64,000 nt of DNA from Burhinus oedicnemus. Lineage: Eukaryota; Chordata; Aves; Charadriiformes; Burhinidae. The stretch is taken from positions 6,685,308 to 6,749,307 of the forward strand of contig VFFE01007669.1 of the NCBI GenBank assembly GCA_008921705.1, read 5' to 3'. Below, in pieces: positions 41,959 to 56,000 of this stretch; the first letter of the stretch is position 1, and the number at the start of each line of letters is the position of its first letter. Position numbers and translations under genes: made by a program. The notes under the pieces are model-generated. The model worked only from the letters and a program-made list of their open reading frames with translations, did not search any database and was not told the origin of the DNA.

Positions 41959-44900
41959 ATAATGCTATTCTTCAGCAATTAACATAAGAACTTCAGTTTG
42001 TTTGTTTCAAATTAATTATTTATATTTTTTCTTGGTTCAACAAATTCCATAAATATTAAGTTATTTAATTGATAGCTTGTGTATTAAATACAGTTTTTCT
42101 ATTTGACCATCTGCAGCCAAAAGAACTTTCTGCAGCAAAATGGAGAGGAAATTTAGCCTACGAGCACATGGATTTAAAACAGAGACTGTCTAAAGACAGG
42201 TTTAAGTCACTGTGTCCTCCATTTGCGGCACCAATTTCTAAAGATGTTTTTATACTGTGTTATCTTTGTAATATTAACAATACTATGCATATTTTATCAC
42301 CATTTCCCTTTTGACAGAACTAGGTCTCCATAAACACATACAGATCTGGAAGCAGAGTAGAAGTGTTTGAAAACAAACATCTCAAGTGTTGGGCAGCATA
42401 TAAAAGCTAAAACATTATAATTGCTTTTACCATTATTGGCCTTGTATTATACAAGGAGGTTACACTGGATTTTCTTTTTAATATTAGTATCAAAACAGGA
42501 AGCCAAAATTGTAAGATCCTTTTCTTTTGAAAGCAAAGCTGCTGTTAAATTCTGTCACAAACCACTTTTTTCACTTACGACTGCTAGTAAAGCATGTGGG
42601 GACATCCTTGAATTTAGATTCTGTAGGCTACAGGACCCTTGCCATAAGACCAAAGAGTCTTACTATTCATAAGCCCATATTTCAATTCATTTAGTTCACG
42701 CACAGTCACTGATTTTTTAAATCACTCTTTTTTAAGAACATTATCCAGAGGAATACTTGAAGTTTTTGATATCACATTTCTGGTATCAGGATTTTCTGCA
42801 CATAAGTTTGGGTAGTCCAACACCATCAAGGTCTATGTCACTAGGGTTTTAACTCCATGGAGCACCCTTTAGACCAAGCAGATCTAAAGGTAAGCTCAAT
42901 TAAAAAAAAAACAAAAACAAACACCACCATAAACAATCACCAACACCCCTCATCGGTCCTTCAGGCTGGGGATATGAGGCAGAAATTAAGTAACAAGCCA
43001 AGAAATATCCTTGTAAAAAAACATATTTTTTCAAATCCTCCATGCCTTAAGTGCTGTTAGGCAGCTCAGGAAGCTCAGAAACTGGATTATGCTACGTCAG
43101 CTTGTACAATACTAAGCAGAGTTCTTCTATCAAGGATGTACTACTACTCAAAAGGTCCTTCATCCAGCTCAAGACAGAGAATATCATTTAGTTGAGTCCA
43201 CTGTATGCAATCAGCAGGGTAAAAGTAGCATGTGAGCTATACTTCCAAAGCCAAGGTTGCCCAATAACTACATCCATATTGTATAAATTAATTGCTTGCT
43301 ATATATAGATGTTAAGTGATTTAATCAATACTGTACCACGTATTTTGCCCATGTATCTAGCTGGGTGTGAGTCTCTGCCCACTCAGAGTATTTATATCTA
43401 TGCATGTACTAGATGTGTTGCAGTACTTCAGTAAATGACTTAACACTTTAAAATACAAAAGCTGCCGTTATTTTAAAGGAAATAAAGTTCTCAGAAACAG
43501 CTATTCAAAACAAAGTCGACAAGAAAGTGTTCTTTAAATGTATCATGTTAGACACATGCTTTGTAGATTATTCGCTTATATTATTAAACATCAATTAAAA
43601 AAAAAAAGGAATGCAGTGGAATGTACTAAAATACCCAGATAGTTGCAAAATATCTATGGAAATTGTAACTGAAATATCTTACAATTTGAGAAGAAAAAAG
43701 GAATGAAGTCACTTATTTTTTTAAAAATTTGTATACAAATACATACACAAAATACAAATTAGAGACAGGTAAAAAAACACTGAAAAGAACATTGCGCATG
43801 TATAATACCTACGGAGGTAGTTTTAAGTCGGTTTCTCATTATTTGTAAAGAAACTGTTGAGGCTCTTGCACCTAAAATTAGATTTACTCTATCAGTTATG
43901 TTTCAATTCTTGGCTGCGACATTCTTTCAGCCTGCCCCCACACTGCACTCTTGTGAGCTAGTGTGGTAATGCAATAGCTCAAGATGACTTGTTTCAACAG
44001 CATGCGGTTTCTTCAATACAGAGATTCATAATGGGAAAGGAGTGATTTAGCAGTTGCATGCATGGGCGAGAACTCCTTAGCCTTAATTTGCTGCTGTTGG
44101 AGGATTCAGCAAGAAAAACAGATTTAACACACCTGCAAGCGTTCTGTAGATCATTGTAGGTACTGTAGATCAGGACTACTAATTACTTATTTTACAGACA
44201 AAACTGACAGAAGAGAAAGCAGTCAGACAAGCTTTTAATATCACAGTATGGTTCAAAAATAATTATTCATAGAATAATCATAAAAAAGTATCTTGATTTT
44301 AAGTGGAAATAACCTGCTGTAACTCATTATTGCAATTCCATCTTTTAGCTGTAATGGGAATCAAGATACTCAACTCCTTCATAGCAATGTGCACTTCTTG
44401 GCTTTAAGCATATCTGTGCTTATCCCGCCTATAATGACTGCTAAACCAAATCTGGTAACCTGTAACAGTAACCTGCTGGCCACGACCTGGATCATGCAGA
44501 TGTTTCCAATTTTATGATCAGTTGTGCTTATGTTTTTGAGGTAGCATCAGTAATCTTAAAATCATCTTTAGAAGCATTTAAATAATATATCTCTACTGCT
44601 ATGCCAGGAAACCAACAATTGGAAAGCCTAGGCAAGGCCATTCAGCTCGTTTTCAGTTATACAAATTACATGCTTATTTGCATATGTTATGTTAGTAAAA
44701 ACATGTAGTGAGGAAAAGAGGAAAGGAATTGATGGAGGATCATCTTAAATAGCTAGAACTACAATAGCACTAATCCATAACTATAACAATGGAAACTCTA
44801 GCTGCAGTCCTTTCTGCAATGTCACTAATGGTTGCTGTGGAAATAACAATGTCATTAATCCAAAATTGAAAGCAGGGAGTATCTGGAAACTCAAAGCCCA

Positions 44901-46360
44901 GCCTGCAGCATCTCCAGTGTTAAATTTCTAATGTTAAAATTTATTTACAGGATTGTACTTCTCACCCATAAATCATATTCTTTCAATCCTCTTTTCTGCC
45001 TCCCACCCAGCTGCACCTCCACCCACCCTTCTTCAAGGCTGTACTGTTTGTGCAAGGTAACGTTCATCGCTGCATATAGTAAAACGACTCTACCTTCTGT
45101 TACCCAACAGTGCTTCTTTTTCACTCCATATCATTAATAGTTAGTCATAGAGCTATTATTCATTCTCTGAACTCCTAAAATGAGATATCACTGATAGGTT
45201 TATATCCTTATCAACTGCATATAATATGGAGAACTGTATTTTGCTCAGCTGTATCATCACATGTTCCTATTTCTGCTTGCAAACAGACTCTTGTTGTTGA
45301 AGAATGTGTGTCAACAACAGGCTTCAACAAGATATTTCATACCAGTTAATATTTAGTACGTCTTTATCTCCCCAGCAATGTCCCTAGTTACTGCAGTCTT
45401 TCAGCCCAAAAGTAGATCTCTCTGCCAGCTAGTCCTAAGCCAGGTACCTATTAAGCCTTGGTTCTAGTATAAAAATATACATACGCATATGTATCTATGT
45501 TTTTGCCTTAAATAATACTGCCTCTTTATATGTAAAAGCATGGCAGATATGTTAAACTGCACTAAATTTTCACTAAAACAATTAAAATTATTCCCATAAA
45601 CATAAATACTGCTTTTTATTTTAAGACTTCATATTTACTATGTTTTACTCAAATCTCCCTCCACGTACACAGTTGGGAGTGCCCCAAATAGAAGAAGTAA
45701 GATTGTGAAATTCTTTATAGCAAATGAAATTGTTTCAATAGTCACAATCAAATTTTATATTCACATATAAAAAGTACAGGATATGCAAGGACTTCAAAAA
45801 ATAACGTACCTAACTTCAGATACATGTTTGCATTAGCATACTTTCATATAATAAAGGAAGGGGTGCTGGTAGACCACCTTTCGTTACGCTAAGCATGAAC
45901 TGGATTCAGTGAAGTCAACTGGTCTTTCAACATGGACCCAACCTGAACAGACCCTCTACCATCTATAATTTATCCCTTTCCTAAGACAGTAACAATGTTC
46001 AGAAATGAGGAAAGTCATAAGGTCAGAGAATACTACAGCAGCAGGAATACTTAAAAGCTGACATGTCTGTAAATTCTCCATTCAGTAAGGAAAATATATC
46101 TACTGTTCAAATCCCGTGCCGTGTTTCTGGATGTTTTTTTGGCCAATGTTAGCAGCAGACTTCTTACAATTCTAAATTCCTTTTAGACTGACTGTGCTTC
46201 AAATGCACTTAAAGGAAGCCAAAACCCGCAAACTTAATACAATTAATATCTCAATACATGAGAGGAACTTCTGTTCATGCAGTACTATAGCAACATCTTG
46301 TTCCATGCACAGGCATAGCTGGTATGACCTGCTTCCCTTTCCTATATATACAACCATGTT

Positions 46361-46381
46361 AAAAAAAAAAAAAAAAAAAAA
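46361..46381. repeat. Poly(A) homopolymer, 21 bases
   Basis: An uninterrupted A run followed by GAATAAAACAAAAC. It is a simple repeat. Confidence 0.9.
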
Positions 46382-47049
46382 GAATAAAACAAAACACCAC
46401 TTTAAAAATCATTTATGCAGTTATGCATTCCAAAATACTACCATTTTGCTCCATTTGACCCTCCTTTTGTAATTCTTTCGCCAGAGCCTCACTTTCTTAA
46501 ACCCTTCCAAATGACATTCAGAACCACTGCATCTTAACAGTTACAAATACTTTACACCCAAACCAGACAGAAAGAATGACCTGAATTCTGAATAAGGGAG
46601 GGGAGAACTACAAGGACCACTGTTGTTCCCTCAGGGTCCAAAGACAGACAGAAAAGCCCATTACCCACTTTCTCCAAGTATATTATCAACTCAGAGAGCA
46701 CAAGGAGGTCTTCTGTTCCACTATGAAGTAACCTGTTCCTTCTGAGGTCCAACCACATTTCTTCTTACCTTGCTAAGCAAAAAGAACTATTGATCTACAA
46801 TTTTGTACTTATCTGTGTAAGTTCACAGTTCCTTCAGAGGAACAAAGGCAGAAATGGGGGAGTAGGTAAGGTAGTGTTTCTTGAGGAGCAGAGGGTATAG
46901 TCAGGCTTCTGAAGGGACAGCAATAATAGCAATATGGGACTAAAAGATGTGGGGAAGTACTTAACACTTAAACCAGAGTGTCTGTATGTACTTTTTTTTT
47001 TTTTAAACAAAGAAGATCAAATGAAAGAGGGGACAAATTAAATAAATAC

Positions 47050-47150
47050 AACTGTTATATTACATCCTACCCCTACTTCTATCACAGAGATGTTCTGAGG
47101 TAAATTATGCACCTTGTATGCCAAGCTCTTCAAAACGGTGCTGCTTTAAT
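47050..47150 (+). mobile_element. Possible SINE 3' part relic
   Basis: CCTACTTCTATCACAGAGAT and GTTCTGAGGTAAAT resemble the CCTACCTCACAGGGATGTTGTGAGGATAA-type 3' core of MIR/tRNA-core SINEs. A following AAGCTCTTCAAAACGGTGCTG is like the next part of that family. Divergent; recognised by eye. Confidence 0.42.
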
Positions 47151-48114
47151 ATCTCACTTAGAGAAACTATGTTTTTGGCCTTGAGAGGGAGATGATATTT
47201 TATAATACCTTCAGCTGAATTTGTCTGTTGAACATAGATATGTGTATGTATATCATACACATATTCACACAGTTGCACACACAGTTATCAACATTTCCTT
47301 TTCTTCCTCCCATTGAAAATGCTACTTTGAGTGTTAAATAAGCCTCTCTTTTCAGTTATCTGTACTGAAAATAGAAAAAGATTGGTTTTATTAGCAAATA
47401 CTTTATTGTTACAATTGTATGCAGTTATCTATTCCTTTAGTTAGTTGTTATTGCCAATGGAGATGATTCTTAGTCTTTCCCCAGTGACGTTGTATTTGTC
47501 ACTATTCTGGGCATTAATCCAAGTCCAAAGATAGGAATGAAAATTATAGGCTCTTCCTACATAGCTTTCCTTTTTAGCAACTTCATGCAGGCTCCACATT
47601 AGCAACTTCTAACTTCTCTCAGATTTCTTTCTACATAAGTCACTCTCCAAAATGGATCAAAAGTGAAACAAATTCAGCTCACTGCCATAAGGGAATTTAT
47701 TGTTTAACTTCTTATTGAAAATACACTTCTTTTCAAATTCAAATAAAGCTAGCAGTATTTTGTGGTTGCTGTTTTCTTGTAGCATTTTCTATATTATCTA
47801 TCGCATGAATATCTGAGGAAAAATATTAATGGAATTTTCTCCACAATACTTCTATAGAATGGAAAATATCAGTATCTTCATCTTAGCAGTAGGAAACTCA
47901 TGCACAGAGAAAGTGTACTGCATATTCAACATCATAAGAGAAGATTATGCTGAAATCAGGAATACCTTTCTGAAAATACAGTCTTTCTCCTTCCTAATTC
48001 TTTTCAGTGTTTTGGAAAATATTTCTATATATTCTTACTGCTGTTCCACGATACTAATTAAATGGAATGCTGAATGCAACTTTTTGATTTGATTTGTTCA
48101 TCAGACTACCTTAA

Positions 48115-48185
48115 TGGGTGGGAGCCCCAGTCATGGGTCAGGATTCATTCTGTCAAAGCGTTAACAAACGAACGAATTGGAAATG
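48115..48185 (+). repeat. Possible ancient amniote dispersed repeat fragment
   Basis: GAGCCCCAGTCATGGGTCAG and the following ACAAACG-type stretch resemble a motif common in turtle and crocodilian repeats (CCCAGTCATGG, CAGGACCCCATT, GCTGTACAAAC). The family name is not certain. Confidence 0.4.
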
Positions 48186-50039
48186 CTAAAAATACTAACT
48201 AACCAAAAAAACCAGATAACCAAATTTAATTCACTCTTAGTCTGAATTAATTGACAGCAAGTCTATTTTGAAGCAGGAGACAGAACTAAGGTGTCACTGA
48301 TACCATCTGTCATTTATGCTTTGACACAGAAGAGATATTTGTAAGGCACATCCACATCCTACTGCTAATGGAAAATCTCTATAATGAAATATATGGAGGC
48401 CCTACACAGCAGTAGGGGTATATGTGATGAAACATTGCTCTCTGCGTTTACCAAATCCCTTGGATCATATCGCATAGATACTTTAAAAGAGATTTACTGT
48501 TTCACTGAACTTTAAATGGACATACTGACAACACAACCTTGGAAATATGCTAGACTTTTTTTTTTTCTTTCCTCTTGAGGCCCTTCCTCTTTCTTCACTT
48601 CTCTTTAATTATAATAATGAAAAAATAAGGAAACGATATTTGCATGTAGCTCTTCAACCTCACTCTAAAATAAAATCAACAACTGTTGCTAAAAACTTCT
48701 TGGCTGCCTTTCACAATGAAATGTATTCATTTAGGGTTAAAATGAGCAATCAGATATGATTACAAATTGAATGGTGATTGGGAAGCACTTAATCACCTAA
48801 CCAAGATAAAACATACTTCTGGAAGAAAAATCTGAGAGGCTGCAAACACAATCAAAAGAGAAACTAAGTGGCAGGGAAGTCATTAGCAAAACAGCATTTG
48901 ACAAGCCCAATTGCCTCCTACTTATTTTTGTCCTACCATTTTAAAATCATCACTTCCCACAGTACATTCCTAGTTTTCCCCCTCTTTCCTCCTTCCCCTT
49001 GCTAGCCCTTTTGACAAAACAAAAACTACCTGTTCTTCTACTCTTTCTCAAAACACATCAGTCTCTCACTTACTAACCCCCTCCAACTCTGGATTGCTGT
49101 AGAACCTACTACAGGACTTCACACATACAAACAATTCTGTCAGATACAGAAGTAACAAAAACACACGTGTAACAAAATAATCCATTACATCCTACAGGTG
49201 TACGTAATTGGTTAGCTCTTATGCTATATTCATACAATACCATAGAGCATTTAGGAGTTCACCACTCACTTCACTTTATCCAAGTTTTCATCATTAATAC
49301 TCAGATAAATAAATCAGATTTTAAAATAACAAATAAGCAAAAACTTATGGGGAGTTCACAGTTCCCCAAAGCATAGCAAAAATGTTCAGTCACTTGGTAC
49401 ATCATAAATAAACTATAATCTGTTTATTGCCTGTAACATTTTACACTGTAAATATCTTAAATACTTATGTAGCTTGATTCAAACACCAACTTTCTTCATT
49501 GGATTTGCAACATGTTATATCCTCACTCTCTGCATAGAAACAAAGAGAAACATGAATTTGAAAATGATCAAGACTCATAAATGGACAAACATTTGTAAGG
49601 AATGCCAAGTTGCTAAGATTGTTATGAACAAGCCAATGAAAGACAGAAGGAGTTTGACTAATCTCTGGCACAATTATCACTTAGTGTACTTAATTTTTGT
49701 CATGTTTTTATAATATGACACACTCTTTTGGGAAAAAGAATTGGAACAGTATCACTTGATTTTATTTTTCTTTTCCATCCCTGACAAATCTTTTCAAGCG
49801 TGTGAAAATGCCCACAACGGATTCTGAGTTCAGGCACTGCTTTCACCATTTGTTTTCAATTGTCATTGTGTTTGTAGAAAACTTTCCCACTAGGGCCTGT
49901 ATAAGCAGTAACTGAAGTAAGAATCCTGACACTGATTTCAGTGCTTACCACATAACCACCTACATTAAGTTATGCATGGCCACATCTCTTTAAGGGGCTC
50001 ATTAGTGCTTTGCAGTAGACAACTAAAAGAAGTCAAATA

Positions 50040-50053
50040 TTGCCCCCTAGTGC
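50040..50053 (-). promoter_or_regulatory. CTCF-like motif in intergenic region
   Basis: Read on the - strand, the 14-mer is GCACTAGGGGGCAA, which fits the CTCF core CCASNAGRKGGCRS at 12 of 14 positions. It lies about 7.7 kb upstream of the SLC38A11 start. Motif match only. Confidence 0.4.
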
Positions 50054-53000
50054 CTGCAGGACAAAGCACGTCGTTTACGAACAACTGGCTTTAAACATGT
50101 CTTAAAAATACAGTCTTTCTATGGGAATTTGCAGTGGAAGCATGGAGAATTGTGATAATGCATAATTCCAAGGCTCAGCAAAAAGCTGTGCTCCTTAACC
50201 CTTGCTGGGTGAGTTCATCACAATATAGCTTAGAAATGAGCTGTGTGAGTATATACCAAGTAAGAACCACTCAGTTCGGCAAAGAGGAATTAAACACATT
50301 AGCAAAGAGATTCAGAAAAGAATTAATATTGTGTACTAGGGATACAAGTGATACACATATCAAAATATGAGGAAAAAAGGTCTTTTTATACTCAAAGTAT
50401 ATTGTGTTCTTAACTAGAAGAAAAATACTGAGTAAACAGACCTTAGTTTTCCAAACAAGCCCATAGCTTATCATATTAAGGCAGCATTTTTTAAGCTACT
50501 ACAGGTATATGTTCAGTTCACCATCCACCTCAGAAAACACAGAAGAGATATCCCCTAAAAAGCAAGGAAATCATGCCATTGATTAGTATTCATTCTGAAG
50601 ACATTCAAGGATTAAAACACAGAAAAGCAGGGCCAAAACAGCAAGCATTAGTAACAGAAATTAATACAGTAACACCAATTTTAATCATTTGAAAACAAAA
50701 GGATGTAACTCGTAATCAGAAAAACTTGTTTTATTGCTGTATAGGATCTGTTAAGGCACTGGAAAAATACTATAGTAAAAGCTCTAGGACTGCACATGGC
50801 TTCATGCCATCACTGAATCACGAACATCCAGCAGAATACCAACACTCACAGTATCATCAGCTTCTGCTACAGTTCAGAAAGAGAACTGAAGCAATTAAGC
50901 TAACCAACTGGTAACCACAATGCCATTACTCTCAGCATAAATCAAAACTATGCATTTAGCAAAGAAATTTAGTACACTTCACAAAAACACCCTTTATACA
51001 TAAATATATATGCCCGCCAAACATGACTCTGTGTCCTTACCTTTCGTTCTCTGAACACTGAATGCCTTCAGGCTGGCTGCTAGCTAGCACGTTATCAGTC
51101 ACTTGCAACTCACTCTTGTCTCCAGATCTACTTCTCTTTATTATGTCTATATTCTTTCATCTAAAATAATTCTATAGTATTATGTTTTTATGTCTATAAT
51201 CCTGTAGAAACGTAAATAAAAACGTAAATAAAAAGCCTGAAGATCCCACAGTTCAGCTCCTCATGACAACACCCATTTAACTGCTATTGCACATGCAGTA
51301 AGTAACCTATGATATACACTGTACATCATAATTCCTTTAAACATATCAGGACAGCAATCTCTGCCATCTAGGAAACAAAAAAATCTGACATTAAGGGCTT
51401 ACAGTAACATAAACATGTATGAAGAAGAACAGAGATTGTTATAAAATAAAACTAAGATCCAGGATAAGAGGAAAAAGACAGTAGACACCAAAAGCCAAAG
51501 TCTCTAATAAAGAAGCAGGGTAAGCCACCCTACTTAATAACCCAAGGCTGTAGCCAAATACCACTGTCTTCATTTAGTCAAAACTGAAGGGGCACAATGA
51601 CATAACTGAGGAAGCTGGTTTTATTAGGGTGACAGCTTCAGTCAGCTACCTAAATCTGTTCCTGTATGTCTTCATGAATTAAAATTGCTTTAATATTTTT
51701 TGCTGACAACCAGTCAATTTTCCCCATGATATACCAGCATAAAAATTTATCTGCTGAATATGAGGCATATTGAGATAGTTTGTTTATAATTTTTGGTAGA
51801 CCTGGCTGAAAACACTGAAAAAAATCATACCTTGGCTTTTGAGACCAAAACCATTGCAGAAGAAACTGTAAAAGTCTTCTCAAGAGCATTCCTTTTCTAC
51901 AAAACTAGCTGGTTAGTGGGAACCAATGCCTGCTACCATTTAATTCCAGCTCCAGGTAAAACTGATACCTTTGTGGGAAATAGCAAAGTAAAATGGGAGG
52001 AAAAAGTTCTAAGCTGATTGACACTTTGCCTCACCACTTTGTCATTGCAGAACACAACTCATCAATCCCAGCACTTTTCTAAATGGTTCCCAATTTATCA
52101 AGTCCTCAGGGATACAGACAGACTCTGTTTCTCTCTTATGCCTTGCACACTGCTACCCAACTATACAGGAATGCATTCTTCCACATTCCTGGCACCAGCC
52201 TCAGTGAAAGCTGGCACACTTACTCTGGGGGATAGGAGGAGAGGGGAAGATTTTTTCATAGTTTCTCTTCCCCCAGATATTTTCTGCATTCCTGTAAGCA
52301 AAACGTGACATGTTTTAGGCATTTGTTGAAAAGTTCTGTTTGTGAAAATTTCACAGTAAGTTCACAGTTCAAAGTACCCTTTTTTAGGGTGTTTATTTCC
52401 CCACTTGCAGATTTTATATGACGTTCTATATTAGAACCATAGAAATATCAAACTTTCCTATAAGTCAACAGCCCTACTAAATACAGTTTGCAAACTTCTT
52501 TGTACTGTTAAATCAGTGCCCTCAATGCCCTTCTTCCTATATTCAGGATCATAGTGTAGGGGTATCGAAAACAAGTCTCTTCTATACCAGGCAGTATCTT
52601 TAGTCTTTCTCACAATTTACAGGTATCTATGTACCCAACACTCAGATGGAGAGGGAATTAGCCAAGTGCAATGATCCCTGAGAAAGATTTATACCTACAT
52701 TAATAACATAACTTTGATAACCATACTACATTATACCTTTACGTGGGCAACAAGTTTGAAACACACGGCATAACAATTTCATTACTATTGTTATGAGTTG
52801 TAAGAAAGTCAGATCTATTCAGACTGAGGATGAAAGATTTTTTCAAGTGGTGAAGGGCAACACTTGGCCTGCTTTCTCCTACCCTTTCAAATCTGGTCAA
52901 GCAGCACAAAAGGAGATACCCAGACCTGCTACAGCAACACTTCAAGCAAATACCAATTTTTATAACCTCCTCCTCACTCAAATTCTAACGCATAGCCAGG

Positions 53001-56000
53001 TAAATGATCAAGCAGACATAACTGGCTTCTGTGTTGAGCATCTCTTTTTTTCCTCCAAGTAGGTGGTCCAGGAGGTAAAAGTATGATACTACCTTCAATC
53101 CTAAGCCCTTAGCTAAGCACAAGCACAGTTAGCTGCTCTCACATGCTGTTCACTTAGAGTCATCTGAATACAAAGCAACCATTTATTCTCTTACTTACTT
53201 TCTCAATTATAGTAAATAATCAACAGTAGAGCTACTGGGAGTCAAAAGCACACAAAGAGGAAAAAAAAAAATCCAAGTTCCATGAAAGGTGAAAGAAACA
53301 TCTAGGAAAGCAGATAAATAGTTATTTTTGGGCTCATACAGTTTAGCTGAAAAGTTAAAGGGTGGAACACAGCAAGGCAGTTCCAGAGTCAGGAGTTCTT
53401 AGTACTGCTCTCCCACACCAGTATGCCTGCACTCTGGACTTCATTTGGGCTATTTTGAACCAGAACAGATCCCGTGAATTAATGAGTTGGAGAGAAATTA
53501 CAAGTTTACAGTTCAAACTTGCCATAAGAAGAAAATCACACATAAAGCTCCAAATTCTCTTGTTTAGCTGCATTTCTGTGAGATTTAAATTAAATAAATA
53601 GTGTATTATTTGTCGCAACCAACTAGTAAGGCAATCCAGTTGCAGTTGGAGATTTTTTCCCTCCAAATGCTTCTTTTGACCACAACTGTGCAGGACATGT
53701 TACACATGAAGCAGAAAATTTTTTATCACAAAAGACTGAAGATGCAGAATCCACAGTAAGAACCACCAACAAAAGGTTACCAATACTGCCTACACAAGAT
53801 TTATCATCTATATGTTCAAAGACTCTATGTTTCTCCAAAACAGATTGATTATGGTAGCTATAACGCATAGGAGAGGAAAAGCTGTAATGGTAACTTCCAG
53901 CTTAGTTGTTCAGTATTTGTCCACCAACTTCACAAAGACTGCAGGTTCTTACGAAGGCCAGGTTAGAACTTCTAGAGTGTAAAAGTTTTCCTTAAACCAT
54001 AATTCTTTTAAGTAGTTTCTCTAATGCTCTTTATACTCCTTATGGAGACCAGGTGCTTGGTGTTTATTAATCTCATCAACTAAGCATCACAAGCAGACTG
54101 CTTACAGCTGTAACATCAGGAGGTTGTATTTCTCTTGTAGCCCTGACCATTCTTGCAGGAGTGCCTGATTAATCTGGGCAGTTTTCATTCCATCTTGCTC
54201 AGATGCATCACAAAGGCACATTTCTCAGCAAAATCTTTTTTTAAAGTGGTCCATAATCATTCTTACTGGCAGACTATTAGGTATCTTACAGCTAAATCAA
54301 TTTACTGTTTAAAACAGTAGTTCTTTTTTAATGTTTGCCTTGTGGACAAAGACACTATTGAAAAGTAAAAGGTTACTGACCTTTTCAGGAAGGACTAACA
54401 AGTCTGACATTAGTGTCATGTGATTATAATAATCACCCCCTACCAAAAAAATGCTAATTTTTTAATGTTTTATTCATTCATTTAAAGAAAGAGATAAAAG
54501 GAAATTAAATCTCTCTTATGTTTGTCAATTCACATCACATGGCTTTTCTTTTTCTGGGCCTGCTTTGTGTCTAATCTTTCTTACATCTTTAATCTCATCC
54601 GTTTTCAGATGATCTAGACCACATCCTTGGAGTACACAAACAGCTTACAGTATTGAGTTTTCTCTGGGTTTTTTTAATGCCTGGTTTGCTTTAATATATT
54701 TAATGCTTGTGAAAGATGACAGTAGTTTTATTGGCATTTAGAAATTTAGTTCTCACGCAGTAACACTAACAAAGCAAAAGCTCTAACAGTGCAGGCTTCT
54801 CACAAAGCTCTCCCAGTGCAGCACAGGGCTATCTCATCCAACTATTTATCATAGTTTCTACTACCTTGCCCAGTCAGATGTCAGGCCTATTGGTATGTAG
54901 TTTCCTGGATCATTCATGGAGTCCTTGTAGGCAGTCGTATTTATGGCACATTCACCATCTTCCAATACCATGTAGTACCACTGATATTAAGCAAAAACTT
55001 AGCTTTCCCCAGCTACAGATTAATTTAGGATTCCAAGATGAATACATCTGATCATCCCAAATCATTATTGCTTATCTTTTCTGTTTACTTTATTGATAAT
55101 TCAGTTTAAGGCATATTCTCTGTCTGGTCCTCTATATGGAAGACTTCTGCTGTGAATTCTTCCCAAGATACTCTCCAGTGAACAAAAAACCTCCTTACTT
55201 TATCTGATTTTTTCATGATTGCTCTTCCCTCCCAACCTTGATTCTCTGTGGATCCTCAGGATTCTCTTGCACGATTTATTCTCATAAATATTAAAGTTAC
55301 TAATACAGATTCCTTTTTGCTGGTTGTTGCTCTAACTCATTTCAGCCTGCCTTAATGTGTTTCCACATTTCACAAAGATTTATGATCCTGTCTGTTTCCT
55401 TTTTTGGACACAGCTTCCTTTGTGTCCCTCTTTTTGGAAGATGCCTTCTTTTTTGATAATTGCCCTACCCCTATGGTTTAACTGTGTTGGCATCCTTCAG
55501 AGCTTGGCCCTCTACCGCAATCACAGGAGTAAACAATTGTACAAACTGTCCTGCAGCAAACTCCCAAAGAACATAATGCAAACACTTGACTATGGACTTT
55601 CAGCGCACTCTGTAATTTTAATTTACAATGTACTACTAGTCTCATTGCTAAGATTAAAACCAGTATTAAGCTTTTCATACAATAACCACATCCCAAAGCA
55701 CAGCAAGGAACATAGAGCAATCCAAGTGATCAAAGACTACTGTCATAGTACAGGAAAAAGACCTTCTACACAATCTTTTGGGAAGTGCTAATTCCTTTCC
55801 CTAATTCACTGCTAGTATACTCAAGTAAAGCTTTTAAGTTTACAAACACTGCTCAGAATCGTGCCAGTGTGACTGATACAAGTAAAATTCTAGGACTCTT
55901 AAATAAGTGGGTGCCACATTCAGGCACCAACCCCCTCACACCTTAAGAGCTGCATAGTGGGAGCTTGACTTAATTTGTGTCAAATAAACGCCTGAAGAAT

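Noticed and set aside
44185..44235. MIR-like TTATTTTACAGACAAAACTG
   Set aside because: A single short motif in AT-rich sequence, not enough to support a SINE call.
47861..47960. Further MIR-like piece (AGGAAACTCATGCACAGAGA)
   Set aside because: Only one short motif resembles the MIR core and the flanks do not follow; too weak to list.
55357..55791. 144-codon + open frame in the intergenic desert
   Set aside because: No domain, signal or neighbouring exon structure was recognised; a frame of this length is plausible by chance in 64 kb over six frames.
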